The notes below the pieces were generated by a model that did no database searches, was not told the origin of the DNA, and worked only from the letters and a program-made list of their open reading frames with translations. The translations under genes and the position numbers were made by a program. 64,000 nucleotides of DNA from Prevotella sp. E13-27 (GTDB lineage Bacteria; Bacteroidota; Bacteroidia; Bacteroidales; Bacteroidaceae): NCBI RefSeq assembly GCF_023217965.1, contig NZ_JALPSC010000001.1:1426001-1490000 (forward strand), in the 5' to 3' direction. The first letter of the stretch is position 1. Each line of letters begins with the position of its first letter. Shown in pieces: positions 47,989 to 56,841 of this stretch.

Positions 47989-49851
47989 ATGAAAAGAATG
48001 ATTCAAGGAGTGCTTACCCTACTTAGTATATTGCCAGTCTTCACATCCTGTTCCGACTCGGATAGCCTGGCGACACCATCAGAGTCCACACAGGGAAAGT
48101 TAGTGACGCTCCCGCAGGGCGTGGTGAGCAAGGGCTGCACTATGCAAACGGTCAGAATCGTGACCATGACAGACCGGGAGCAGACGTCCTATGAAAAGAA
48201 AAACGTACAGGTGGCCTTCGACGGACAGGATGTCTATGTCACAGGCTTCTCCTCGTCATTCCCCGAGAGTTTCGTGAAAGGTACGTTGACCAGTGCAGGC
48301 ACCTGCCTGTTCAAGAGCGGTCAGTATGTCGGCGAGGACAAGACGGGCGAGAAGTATGTTGTCGGCATCATGGACACAAGCGACAAGGCGAAACAGCTGA
48401 CCGACTTTGAGTGCACTTACGATCCGGAGATGCGCATCCTGACCATTCCTGAGGATGCGAAATTCGCTGTAGCAGAGTCTGATGCGCCCAGCCATACCCA
48501 AGTGTCAAACATCATGAAGAACATCACCGTGATGCCGGGCACCTTCAAGGAAGCATCCGTCGTGACGCTGCCGGAAGGAGTGACCACCGAGCAGTGGTAT
48601 ATCACGGGCAGAGACAATTATGACTATTGCCTCAACTACGGCGCGACAATAGGATTCGACGGGGAGGATGTCTATATACAGGGACTCTTCAAGGAGATGC
48701 CTCTGGCGTGGTTACATGGTCATCTGAAGGATGGTGTCATCACAATTGAGAAAGAACAGTCCCTGGGCTATTACTGGAAATGGCGTGAAACGCTTTTCTT
48801 GGGTCTTGATGAAAAAGATGAAATCTGTGACATAAAACTGACCTACGATGCCGGGAAGGGAACCATGGAGAGCGACTATGCGATTTCTCTGTATGACATC
48901 GACAAACATTCCGTTGACTATGGTTTCGCCGCTTGCTACATCACCAAGGAGCGCTATGTCGTTCCCGACCCCATTCTCCTTCCTTCCGGCGTGACAGCCA
49001 GCCCGTACCGTTTCGAATATGAGATACTTGACATTGATGATGATGGCTATTTGATAAAAGCTGGTGATGCCTTGGAGGAGGTCTTGATAGGTTTCGACGG
49101 CAATGACGTCTATTTCAAATTCCCTCATGTCGATGCCAATGGATGGGCCAAAGGCACGCTCAGCCCCGACCATCAGACCATCACCATCCCATCCCTCCAG
49201 TATGTCGGCTCATGGCAAGAAGAAGATAACCCTCGTCAAGACTATTATCTGACAGGTTTTGTGGACAAAGGCAATACGGAATACGAGCTGACAGACATCG
49301 TATTTGACTACGACGCCCAGCAGGACATCATCAGTTCCAGTAAGACGATGTGCATCAACAGTTCATATCGCATATTGGATTACTACGGGTACTTAGTATT
49401 CCGAAACAACAAGTTCACGAAGAAGGAGGAGGTAGCGGCAACACCCGCAGCACCTGAGGTTAAAATGGATTATAACACTGTTGAAACCGTTATCAGGCTT
49501 TCGGTCGAGATTCCCCTCATCGCTGACGACAATTCCGACCTGCTGACCGATAAGCTGAGCTACATCGTCTATTACGAGAAAGACGGCCAACAGCACGAAA
49601 TGGTATTCCGTGCCACCGACTATAAGGGTTTGGAGAACGACATTGTGGAAATACCCTACAACCTCAATATAAGCTCCGGTATTATCCGTGGAGGCAAGAC
49701 TATCATGCTGGACTTGGCCCTCGACGGGCTTTTAACCTGGACCAAAGTCGGTGCAAAGGTCATCTATCGTGGCGGCGGCGAAGAGCATGCCTCGCCCATC
49801 ACATGGTTTGATGCCAAGACTTTCTATGAGGAAAATGAATTAATTAAATAG
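47989..49851 (+). CDS. Lipoprotein with three internal repeats
   Basis: The 620-residue protein has a lipobox Cys21 (FTSC). Three repeats of about 130-150 residues each carry the pattern V/ILLP-x-GV near the start, then FDGxDVY and a late G-x-L; they begin near residues 37, 190 and 325. A different C-terminal domain (about 480-620, KMDYNTVETVIRLSVEIPL) follows. I do not recognise the family. Its place directly after two surface proteases suggests a substrate-binding or inhibitor role, which is not shown. Confidence 0.75.
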   Translation: MKRMIQGVLTLLSILPVFTSCSDSDSLATPSESTQGKLVTLPQGVVSKGCTMQTVRIVTMTDREQTSYEKKNVQVAFDGQDVYVTGFSSSFPESFVKGTLTSAGTCLFKSGQYVGEDKTGEKYVVGIMDTSDKAKQLTDFECTYDPEMRILTIPEDAKFAVAESDAPSHTQVSNIMKNITVMPGTFKEASVVTLPEGVTTEQWYITGRDNYDYCLNYGATIGFDGEDVYIQGLFKEMPLAWLHGHLKDGVITIEKEQSLGYYWKWRETLFLGLDEKDEICDIKLTYDAGKGTMESDYAISLYDIDKHSVDYGFAACYITKERYVVPDPILLPSGVTASPYRFEYEILDIDDDGYLIKAGDALEEVLIGFDGNDVYFKFPHVDANGWAKGTLSPDHQTITIPSLQYVGSWQEEDNPRQDYYLTGFVDKGNTEYELTDIVFDYDAQQDIISSSKTMCINSSYRILDYYGYLVFRNNKFTKKEEVAATPAAPEVKMDYNTVETVIRLSVEIPLIADDNSDLLTDKLSYIVYYEKDGQQHEMVFRATDYKGLENDIVEIPYNLNISSGIIRGGKTIMLDLALDGLLTWTKVGAKVIYRGGGEEHASPITWFDAKTFYEENELIK

Positions 49852-49879
49852 TGATCAGGGGACTGTCCCTCGATCACTA

Positions 49880-50554
49880 TTGAGTTGCAATCTGTTGAAA
49901 GCCTATCCAATAATGATGGACTTTATCAAGAAGCATCTGCCAGAACAGCCCTACATTGAGGGAATACAGAGATTCAGTCTGCGTGACAGGATACTGAGAG
50001 AGCTTGCCCTAAACCTCATCATCCATCGCGAGTACAGTAGTGCTTATCCAACAACGTTTACCATCTATCGTGACCGCATCGTTACCGAGAACTGGAATAT
50101 CCCGTATGTCTATGGTCACATCGACCTCCAGACAATGCGTCCGCATCGTAAGAACCCCAAGATAGCTAACGTATTCTCTCAAATGGGTATCGTTGAGGAA
50201 CTTGGCAGTGGAATAAGGAAGATGTTCAAGTATACGCCGCTCTATGCTAATGGCAAGGAACCAATTATAGAAGAACAGGATGTATACCGCATAGAGATTC
50301 CTTATGTTCCCACTTTACTTCCCACTATAGATGAGAGTGGGAAGAAAACTGGGAAGAAAACTGGGAAGGAACTCGAAGATGTTATTAAAGAGGCAATAAT
50401 GAAAGATTCTTCAATAACTATTCAAGAGTTTCAGAAATTAACAGGGCTCTCTAAAAATGGCATCTGGAATGTGCTGAACAGGATGAAAGAACAAAACAAG
50501 ATTAAACGTATTGGGCCTGATAAAGGCGGGCATTGGGAAGTGGTAGGGGATTGA
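49880..50554 (+). pseudogene. C-terminal part of an AlbA_2/ATP-binding transcriptional regulator
   Basis: The readable 224 residues cover the HATPase_c_4-like part (LRELALNLIIHREYSSAYP, NVFSQMGIVEELGSGIRKMFKY) and a C-terminal winged helix (LTGLSKNGIWNVLNRMKEQ...KGGHWEVVGD). The N-terminal AlbA_2 DNA-binding domain normal for this family of about 450 residues is missing, so it is a truncated copy. A second, smaller piece of a related gene is at 53838. It has a low-complexity KKTGKKTGKE stretch. The start codon is uncertain. Confidence 0.75.
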
Positions 50555-50892
50555 GCAGTGATAAAAATCCAATTATACAAATTTGCGTAACGCATTTTTG
50601 TATAATAGGCGTAGTATCTGCCTGTCACAACTGTTCGTGTTTTCCGAACGGTTCTCTATCTGTCTATCTTCCTAAACTGCTAAGAGGTGCTGTTAAGGCT
50701 GTTGTTGATTATATTCAGTCTGGCTACCGCAATTTCACCTATCGTCAGGAATGCGATGTTAAACGCTATATGAATAGTCTGGCTGACAAGGAGGACGCTG
50801 CTGGCACTGTACTTAATGCCTCACAACCTTTCTTGAAATCTGATGAGTGCGAGCGGGCAATTCCGCTGTGGCTTTTGGGTCTGCTTTACTAA
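50533..50892 (+). pseudogene. Unassigned ORF, probable fragment
   Basis: The frame of up to 119 residues overlaps the preceding gene's end. Its likely coding part is the last 80 residues (LPKLLRGAVKAVVDYIQSGY to IPLWLLGLLY). There is no promoter match and no known motif. It may be the tail of a broken gene. Between 50893 and 51168 I see no convincing gene. Confidence 0.3.
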
Positions 50893-51168
50893 GGACGATA
50901 AGATTGGGGACATTGGGAAATAATTGAGAAATAGGAACACATCATCAATGACTATCGGGAGCGGCAGTCTTTTTCTTTCCACACGCTGCCAAAGCAATGA
51001 TGACTGCAAAAGCTATCAGAACTTTCTTCATATCACAAAACTTATTAAAACCACGGGCAAGGTTACGGATAATTCCCCACTTTTTCGTATTTTTGCACTC
51101 ACTATTACGATACTTTATGAATTAAGACTGAATAATGAAAGTAAAAATACAGACTATGCTTGGCGTGA

Positions 51169-51837
51169 GTGATGAAGGGTACTGGTGTTGACATATCAGG
51201 AAGAGAATGCTATCTATACAAAGATCCCAATGCTGAATTCTTGTTGGTTCAGCCTATAGATGAACATGACTTGGAAGTATTAGATCAGGAAGTAGAGATA
51301 ATAAAAAAACTATCCGAAAAGCCATTTTCCCTTGTTGCATTTATGATTAAGAACTGGAATAAGGAACTCACCCCTTGGCCAGCACCTCCAGTATTCGGTA
51401 AGATTCCTTTTGGCAATGGGGCTACTGATACTTTGAATTTTATCGTAAGCCAACTGTTGCCCTTGGTTCAAGAGGAAATACCTCATGTAATACTTGGGGG
51501 TTATTCCCTGGCAGGACTATTCGCACTATGGGCATCCTATCAGACAGAAAAGTTTGAGGGGATAGTTGCTGCTTCTCCATCGGTCTGGTTCCCCAAGTGG
51601 ATTGAATATGCTACAGACAACAAACCTTTTGCTAAATCCATCTATCTCAGTCTTGGGGATAAGGAGGAAAAGACAAAGAATCCTGTGATGGCCCAAGTAG
51701 GCAATGCTATACGTAAGTTAAATGAGCTGTTAGCAGAGCAGATTGGCAACACAATACTAGAATGGAATCCTGGCAACCATTTCATCGATTCAGAAAAGAG
51801 AACGGCGAAGGGTTTTGCATGGGTAATGAACAAATGA
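51169..51837 (+). CDS. Alpha/beta-hydrolase, esterase-like
   Basis: The 222-residue protein has the nucleophile elbow GYSLAG (GxSxG) near residue 109 and SLGDKEEKT and PGNHFID later, giving plausible Ser-Asp-His residues. The fold resembles esterase D-like hydrolases. There is no signal peptide, so it is probably cytoplasmic. The ATG start at 51172 (second Met) is equally possible. The stop overlaps the next ATG (ATGA), so it is in a three-gene operon with two small unknown genes. The substrate is unknown. Confidence 0.8.
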   Translation: MMKGTGVDISGRECYLYKDPNAEFLLVQPIDEHDLEVLDQEVEIIKKLSEKPFSLVAFMIKNWNKELTPWPAPPVFGKIPFGNGATDTLNFIVSQLLPLVQEEIPHVILGGYSLAGLFALWASYQTEKFEGIVAASPSVWFPKWIEYATDNKPFAKSIYLSLGDKEEKTKNPVMAQVGNAIRKLNELLAEQIGNTILEWNPGNHFIDSEKRTAKGFAWVMNK

Positions 51838-52148
51838 TGATGGCACTACCGAAGTTCATAATAACAATGGATGGTTACTTCCGCCTTGGCATGGTCAACC
51901 AGCATAAACATCTGCTGAAGCCGGGTGACCAGTGCATCGGTGGTGGGTATTACCACTTTGACTTCGTTTCCAACCGCATCCTCCTCGACAGGGAATCATA
52001 CGACTTTGGCCGTCCCAAATGGCATCTATTGGAATCATTGAAGGTTCCTTCTACCTATCGTGGCATGCGAATCGTCTATTCGTATGATGACGGGTTCCAT
52101 GATGATTTCAACGTCAGCGAGGAACTGAATATTGAGTATTATGACTGA
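51834..52148 (+). CDS. Small conserved-looking protein of unknown function
   Basis: The product is 104 residues from MMMALPKFIITMDGYFRLG. It contains LKPGDQCIGGGYYHFD and LESYDFG-like segments and an acidic, aromatic C-terminus (YSYDDGFHDDF). The start overlaps the esterase stop by ATGA, and its end overlaps the next gene by 8 bases. No family is assigned. Confidence 0.65.
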   Translation: MMMALPKFIITMDGYFRLGMVNQHKHLLKPGDQCIGGGYYHFDFVSNRILLDRESYDFGRPKWHLLESLKVPSTYRGMRIVYSYDDGFHDDFNVSEELNIEYYD

Positions 52149-52377
52149 CTTCGATTCCATATGGCGCACACAGGATGAAATCAGAACGGTTGTGAATGCT
52201 GTTCTGGGAGAGTGCATCTGGAATTTTAGTTATTGCGAGAAACGGATGGCCATCGAACTGGAGCTGACTGTCACCCTCGATGATGATGCCGTCAGCAATC
52301 TCTGTTGCCAGTTCCCCATTACTGCCGACTACGACGGCATCGGCGCAAAAGGCTCGAAATTCGCATTCTATCTCTGA
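52141..52377 (+). CDS. Small protein of unknown function
   Basis: The product is 78 residues from MTDFDSIWRTQDEIRTVV, with two Cys in LCCQF and a DYDGIGAKGS segment. It overlaps the preceding gene by 8 bases and is followed by palindromic repeats that may end the transcript. No family is assigned. Confidence 0.6.
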   Translation: MTDFDSIWRTQDEIRTVVNAVLGECIWNFSYCEKRMAIELELTVTLDDDAVSNLCCQFPITADYDGIGAKGSKFAFYL

Positions 52378-52394
52378 TACTCTTCTTCAAATAA

Positions 52395-52457
52395 GAAGAT
52401 GATACTCATCTTCCTAAGAAAAGATGATATTCATCATCCTTGGCGAAGATTTCTTCG
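52395..52457. repeat. Three palindromic words upstream of the yqeY promoter
   Basis: GAAGATGATACTCATCTTC (52395-52413), GATGATATTCATC (52423-52435) and CGAAGATTTCTTCG (52444-52457) are three consecutive palindromes with related sequence at a spacing of about 25 bp. They resemble in style the arrays at 8551, 8705 and 63450. Confidence 0.8.
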
Positions 52458-52552
52458 GATTCTACCACATTTTATAGTAATGTACGCGAGTATGTAATCG
52501 CTAAAAAAGACTAAGACTTCACGTAAAAGGGGATAAATAAGAAAAAATACTG

Positions 52553-52560
52553 TATCTTTG
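52553..52560 (+). promoter_or_regulatory. -7 element of the yqeY gene
   Basis: TATCTTTG matches TAnnTTTG, 29 bases before the ATG. Confidence 0.65.
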
Positions 52561-52589
52561 TATCATGTTAAAGTTAAAAAAATAGCATT

Positions 52590-53039
52590 ATGACTTTATT
52601 CGATCAGATTAGCGAGGACATCAAGTCTGCGATGAAGGCTCGCGACAAGGTGCGTCTGGAGACGCTCCGCAACATTAAGAAAGTATTTCTGGAAGCAAAA
52701 ACCGCTCCTGGAGCCAACGACACATTGGCTGATGCTGATGCATTGAAGATTATCTCAAAACTGGCCAAGCAGGGCAAGGAAACGGCAACGACCTACACAC
52801 AGGCAGGGCGTCAGGACTTAGCTGATGCAGAGTTGGCTCAGGTAGAAGTATTGGAGAGTTATCTGCCGAAGCAACTTTCCCAAGAGGAGATTGAGGCAGA
52901 GGTGAAGAAGATTATTTCTGAAGTGGGAGCCACAAGCATGAAGGAGATGGGAAAGGTAATGGGCACAGCCAGCAAGCAGTTGGCAGGAAAGGCTGATGGC
53001 CGAGTCATCTCTGAGATTGTAAAGAAGCTCCTGGCATAA
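52590..53039 (+). CDS. GatB/YqeY domain protein
   Basis: The 149-residue protein has the full YqeY layout: LFDQISEDIKSAMKARDKVRLETLRNI at the start, YTQAGRQDLADAE in the middle and a C-terminal GKADGRVISEIVKKLL. It is a helical domain related to the tail of the GatB amidotransferase subunit and may bind tRNA, but its role is not established. It has its own promoter and is followed directly by attachment copy D. Confidence 0.93.
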   Translation: MTLFDQISEDIKSAMKARDKVRLETLRNIKKVFLEAKTAPGANDTLADADALKIISKLAKQGKETATTYTQAGRQDLADAELAQVEVLESYLPKQLSQEEIEAEVKKIISEVGATSMKEMGKVMGTASKQLAGKADGRVISEIVKKLLA

Positions 53040-53124
53040 TCTTTGATCTTATGTCTAGAATTCGTGGCACAATAATGGCACAGAGCATTGTAACCCGTTG
53101 GTACTCAGTATGTGCTTTAAACTT

Positions 53125-53214
53125 CAACGAAGATGAGTATTAAGGCCTGAACATTGGCTTAAACAATTGAATGCCAGCGAGATAAACAAGAATGATTTGT
53201 TTGTCTCGCTGGTG
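53125..53214 (+). repeat. Attachment-site copy D with terminator
   Basis: CAACGAAGATGAGTATT (53125-53141) ends in codons NEDEY-stop; the open frame before it reads SVCALNF. The hairpin GCCAGCGAGA...TCTCGCTGGT followed by TTTTT (to 53218) matches that of copy B. Confidence 0.8.
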
Positions 53215-53225
53215 TTTTTAGAGTA

Positions 53226-53642
53226 TCAAATGGCAATCAATTCCTGCCCCATCAGATGAAATGCTTGCTTGATTTCCTGCATTCGTTTACTACTGGGTTT
53301 TTTGATACCATAAATATATTTGGCCAGTAGACTTTTGTTAATACCGATATACTTGGCCATTTCTGATACATTAATCTGAGGGAATCGGCCAAAAATTCTT
53401 GCGACCTCATTGTCAGGATTAGGTTCAACGACATCATAAAAACTAGATAAATGTATGTCTTCATCCAACTTCTCCCAACGTATGTCATCACCAAATCGTC
53501 CAATTTTGAAATCAAGTCGCTCTGATTCGGAAGCTTCTTTCAAAACAGGGAATGCTTCCAGCGGACGACTTAAAGTCTCGCCTCCATCTGTCAACAAATA
53601 AATGCGATTGGCGTCAAACCATAATTTTTCAATCTTTGCCAT
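53226..53642 (-). CDS. DUF2442 protein with helix-turn-helix domain
   Basis: The 138-residue protein has an N-terminal DUF2442 domain (KLWFDANRIYLLTDGGETLSRPLEAFP) and a C-terminal XRE-like helix-turn-helix (MAKYIGINKSLLAKYIYGIKKPS). It is usually the second gene of a DUF4160-DUF2442 pair that behaves like a toxin-antitoxin or accessory cassette. Only a stub of the DUF4160 gene remains upstream. It ends 12 bases from attachment copy D. Confidence 0.88.
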   Translation of the reverse strand: MAKIEKLWFDANRIYLLTDGGETLSRPLEAFPVLKEASESERLDFKIGRFGDDIRWEKLDEDIHLSSFYDVVEPNPDNEVARIFGRFPQINVSEMAKYIGINKSLLAKYIYGIKKPSSKRMQEIKQAFHLMGQELIAI

Positions 53643-53644
53643 AA

Positions 53645-53746
53645 TTATTCATCGTTATCATCCATGTGTTCGTGCCATTTCTCTATGAACTCTTCTTGAA
53701 AAGTCTCGCACAGAGCCTTGGCCTTCTTTAAATCTTTTGGCTTCAT
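53645..53746 (-). pseudogene. C-terminal stub of a DUF4160 gene
   Basis: Thirty-three codons read MKPKDLKKAKALCETFQEEF to HMDDNDE, matching the end of DUF4160 proteins (normally about 80-90 residues). It stops 2 bases before the DUF2442 start. The front half is missing. Confidence 0.7.
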
Positions 53747-53837
53747 CCCTTCATTCTTGATAGATGCAAATATAGGGATAAATTTTTATCCCACCAAATA
53801 AATCCTCCTTTTTTACGATATCTTTGAATAACTGGCT

Positions 53838-53971
53838 AGTGGTATGAAAAGATGTTCAAGTACACCCCTCTATACGCTAACGGCAAAGAGCCCGTCATTG
53901 AGGAGCAAGACGTATACCGCATAGAGATTCCATACATGCCGACTTTACAGGGTAGTACTTTTTTATCTTAG
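53838..53971 (+). pseudogene. Fragment of an AlbA_2/HATPase_c_4-type gene
   Basis: The frame KMFKYTPLYANGKEPVIEEQ followed by DVYRIEIPYMPTLQG matches residues near 110-150 of the copy at 49880 almost exactly. Stops lie on both sides. Only about 40 codons remain. Confidence 0.75.
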
Positions 53972-54037
53972 CTATCTTTCTTATTATTCATTTATTTGTT
54001 GATTACCTATGCATTTGTCGGATGAACCTAATTTTAA

Positions 54038-54053
54038 CAGGGGTTTACCCCTG
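54038..54053. terminator. Hairpin between the fragment and the transporter gene
   Basis: CAGGGG-TTTA-CCCCTG is a perfect stem followed by TATATTTTTATA on the plus strand. It may end transcripts from either side. Bases 53972-54171 hold no gene. Confidence 0.5.
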
Positions 54054-54171
54054 TATATTTTTATATAAATTTAATATTTAAATAATTGATAATCAGATGG
54101 TTAAATGTTGTTAGAGAAGTACGGTTATTTGGTCTGAAAATTTAGTTTATGCTTGTTATTCCGTGAATGTA

Positions 54172-56130
54172 TCATTCCACTTCAAACACATAGCCGAAGC
54201 CTTGGCGGCTGACAATGTGTCGAGCATATGTGCCGATTTTCTTACGGAGGCGGGTGATATGGACGTTGAGGGTGCGGTCGGTGACGATGACGCCAGCCCA
54301 GACAGCGTCCATGAGCTGTTGGCGGGAGAGGACATTTCCACGATTCTTCAACAAGAGGACGAGCAGGTCGAACTCAGTACGTGTGAGGTTGACGGGCTGG
54401 CCGTCGATGCTGACGGTCTTGCGGTCGAGGTTGATTTGGAGACTGCGGAAGGTGAGAAAACGCTTGCCGAGGCGGGCTTCGACTACGTTCATCACATAGT
54501 CGCCGAGACGTTCGCAGTCGGTGATGATGTCGGTGTAAAGCGAGCCTATGGCGTAGGAGTAGGCATGGCTGTTGATGTCGCTCAGGCTCTCTGCCTTGAT
54601 GCGGTCTCGCAGGTTGTTGATGTCGCGCTCGATATCCTGTGAAGCATCAATGCTGAGGTCTTCGCGTCGTCCGCTTACGATGACCATCATTTGTGTGAGG
54701 GCTTCGTTCACCAGTTGCATCATTTCGTGTAGCCGGGAATACTGCTGGGTATTGAAGTCGCTGCGTCCATCGCGCAAGTGTTGGATGGTGCGGGCGGTCT
54801 TATAGCAAACGTCTCCGATGGACTCCAGTTCGCCAATCTGACGGAGCATGTCGCGTATTTTGTGCTTCGTGTCGTCCGAAAGGTGCTCGTTGCCGACCTG
54901 TTCCAGATAGTGAGCTATCTCAAATTCCATGTTGTCGGCAATGATCTCGTACTTTGCTATGCGCTCGTACTGGTGTTCAAAGTCCTTCTTGTTCTTCTCG
55001 TCAAGCAGGGCGCGTGTCATTCCAAACATGCGCTGCATTCGTTCGGCGAAGAGCACAATCTCCTTTTGTGCCTGTAGAACGGAGATTTCTGGCGTGGCCA
55101 TGAGTCCGCCAGTGATGAAGTGAAGTGATGTCTCGTTATTCTTCTGCTTCCCGTCAGGTATCAGCATACAGACCAGCCTTTCCATCTGCGGAATGAAGCC
55201 GATGAGCAGGGCGGTGTTAAGTACGTTAAAGCAGGTGTGGAACAGGGCAAGCACGACAGGCAATCGCTCCGTCTGTCCTGCCATTGCAGGGTTGTAGCCC
55301 GCCATTCCGCACACCATATCGACGAAGGGATAGAACACGCAGAGCACCCAGAGGACACCGAACACGTTGAACAGCAGATGGGCTAATGCAGCCCGCCGCG
55401 CCGCTGTGCCAGCACCGAGGGCAGCGAGGTTGGCCGTAGCCGTTGTGCCGATGTTCTCACCCATCACCAGTGCTATGCCCATGTAGATAGGAAGCACGCC
55501 CGTTGAGCAGAGCAGTATGGTTATGGCCATGACCGCAGCCGATGACTGGACGATGCAGGTGATGAGTGTGCCGACGGCAAGGAAAGCGATGATGGTCAAG
55601 TAACTGCCCGTGTCAAATGAGGCGAAGAACGCCACCACGTCTGCATTGTGCTCCAAGTCCATGTCATGGCCCACCGTACTCAGCATCACCAGCGACCAGA
55701 ACAAGAACGCCAGTCCGAACAGCAAATCGCCCACCACACGATGACGTTTCTTGTATATGAGTGTCATACCGATGATGAATGCGGGGAACACAACAACGGT
55801 CAGGTCGACGCTGTAGCCCAGCGACATGATCCACGCTGTCAGCGTCGTGCCGATATTCGCGCCCATGATGACTGAAATGGCCTGACCCAGTGTCAGCAGT
55901 CCTGCCGAAACGAACGAGACGGTCATTACCGTCGTGGCCGATGAAGACTGTACGGCACACGTCACAAAGGTTCCCGTAAGCATCCCGCTTAGGCGGTTCG
56001 ATGTCATCTTGGCCAGCACGTGGCGCAGTCCCGGGCCCGCCAGTTTCTGTAGGGCGTCGCTCATCGTCTTCATGCCGTAGATGAGCAATGCCAGTGAGCC
56101 GAGGAGCCTGAATAGAATTTCAATCGTCAT
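54172..56130 (-). CDS. Na/phosphate cotransporter-PhoU-like protein fused to a PhoB/OmpR-type DNA-binding domain
   Basis: The product has 652 residues. The N-terminal part (about 1-330) is an NptA-type Na/Pi cotransporter with the paired signatures QSSSATTVMTVSF and QSSAAVMAITILL and GANIGTT/GENIGTT. A PhoU-like helical domain follows (about 350-550). The last 95 residues (from about 557: LTRTEFDLLVLLLKNRG, LMDAVWAG, RTLNVHITRLRKKI, GFGYVFEVE) are a complete winged-helix trans_reg_C domain. Relatives I know end after PhoU at about 560 residues. A single open frame supports a real fusion. The -7 box TAACTTTG (56157-56164, minus) precedes it. Confidence 0.9.
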   Translation of the reverse strand: MTIEILFRLLGSLALLIYGMKTMSDALQKLAGPGLRHVLAKMTSNRLSGMLTGTFVTCAVQSSSATTVMTVSFVSAGLLTLGQAISVIMGANIGTTLTAWIMSLGYSVDLTVVVFPAFIIGMTLIYKKRHRVVGDLLFGLAFLFWSLVMLSTVGHDMDLEHNADVVAFFASFDTGSYLTIIAFLAVGTLITCIVQSSAAVMAITILLCSTGVLPIYMGIALVMGENIGTTATANLAALGAGTAARRAALAHLLFNVFGVLWVLCVFYPFVDMVCGMAGYNPAMAGQTERLPVVLALFHTCFNVLNTALLIGFIPQMERLVCMLIPDGKQKNNETSLHFITGGLMATPEISVLQAQKEIVLFAERMQRMFGMTRALLDEKNKKDFEHQYERIAKYEIIADNMEFEIAHYLEQVGNEHLSDDTKHKIRDMLRQIGELESIGDVCYKTARTIQHLRDGRSDFNTQQYSRLHEMMQLVNEALTQMMVIVSGRREDLSIDASQDIERDINNLRDRIKAESLSDINSHAYSYAIGSLYTDIITDCERLGDYVMNVVEARLGKRFLTFRSLQINLDRKTVSIDGQPVNLTRTEFDLLVLLLKNRGNVLSRQQLMDAVWAGVIVTDRTLNVHITRLRKKIGTYARHIVSRQGFGYVFEVE

Positions 56131-56347
56131 AATTCCGTAGTTTGAGATTTCTGCTGCAAAGTTACTAAATAATCCGCTTATTCGGGTGGAATAGTGGTTA
56201 CGATTTGGCTACGATTGCGATTTCCTTGAATTGTTCACTTGAATTGTTCATGTGAAAGTAAAAGTTGTTCTTTTCTCTGCATTCGCTGCTCCAAAATTTG
56301 GTCGTTTCGGAAATAATGCTTAAATTTGCAGAGGATACAAGGTAATT

Positions 56348-56662
56348 ATGAAGAGACCGGAAATAGTTAATCAGATTCGTCAGACCATTCAAAGTACGGA
56401 GCCAACGGCAACCGCCATACTATATGGTTCAGAAGCACGGGGTGATGCTCGTGCTGATAGCGATGTCGATGTGCTGATTCTATTAGATGGTGACAAGCGA
56501 GACTTTCGTCGCGAAGAGGCCGTTTCTGGAGCTTTGTATGATATAGAACTGGCTACAGGAGTTATTATAAGTCCTATGATTATGTTGCGCAAGCAATGGG
56601 AAAACCGCCCATTTAAGACCCCGTTCTATGTGAATGTTATGAATGAAGGAGTTGTTTTATGA
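56348..56662 (+). CDS. MNT-type nucleotidyltransferase (antitoxin of a HEPN/MNT pair)
   Basis: The 104-residue protein has the minimal nucleotidyltransferase motif YGSEARGDARADSDVDVLIL with both metal-binding Asp residues. MNT proteins AMPylate and silence HEPN toxins. The stop overlaps the next ATG (ATGA), where a HEPN gene begins but is broken after seven codons. The antitoxin is thus intact without its toxin. Confidence 0.88.
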   Translation: MKRPEIVNQIRQTIQSTEPTATAILYGSEARGDARADSDVDVLILLDGDKRDFRREEAVSGALYDIELATGVIISPMIMLRKQWENRPFKTPFYVNVMNEGVVL

Positions 56663-56790
56663 AAGAGACATTAGACGATTAAAGTCGTGCATCATTGGTG
56701 CAATATCGATTAGAAAGGGCCAAAGAAGCATTAGAAGAGGCAGACATTCTTAAGAAAGAGTCTCATCTTGATACAAGGCGCTTGGCGGTG
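56659..56790 (+). pseudogene. HEPN toxin gene, interrupted
   Basis: The frame reads MKETLDD-stop and continues in the same frame as SRASLVQYRLERAKEALEEADILKKESHLDT, the usual first 40 residues of HEPN proteins. The stop at 56680-56682 and the loss of everything after about 56778 (including the RxxxxH motif) make it non-functional. The BspA-like gene begins about 60 bases later. Confidence 0.8.
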
Positions 56791-56841
56791 CCCGTGAGGT
56801 GGAAAAGCAAAGAGCAGTTCCGTCCTTTTTTATTTTTCAAA

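Noticed and set aside
50924..51172. 82-residue ORF before the esterase
   Set aside because: It shows irregular composition, no promoter or signal, and no motif. I treat the stretch as non-coding.
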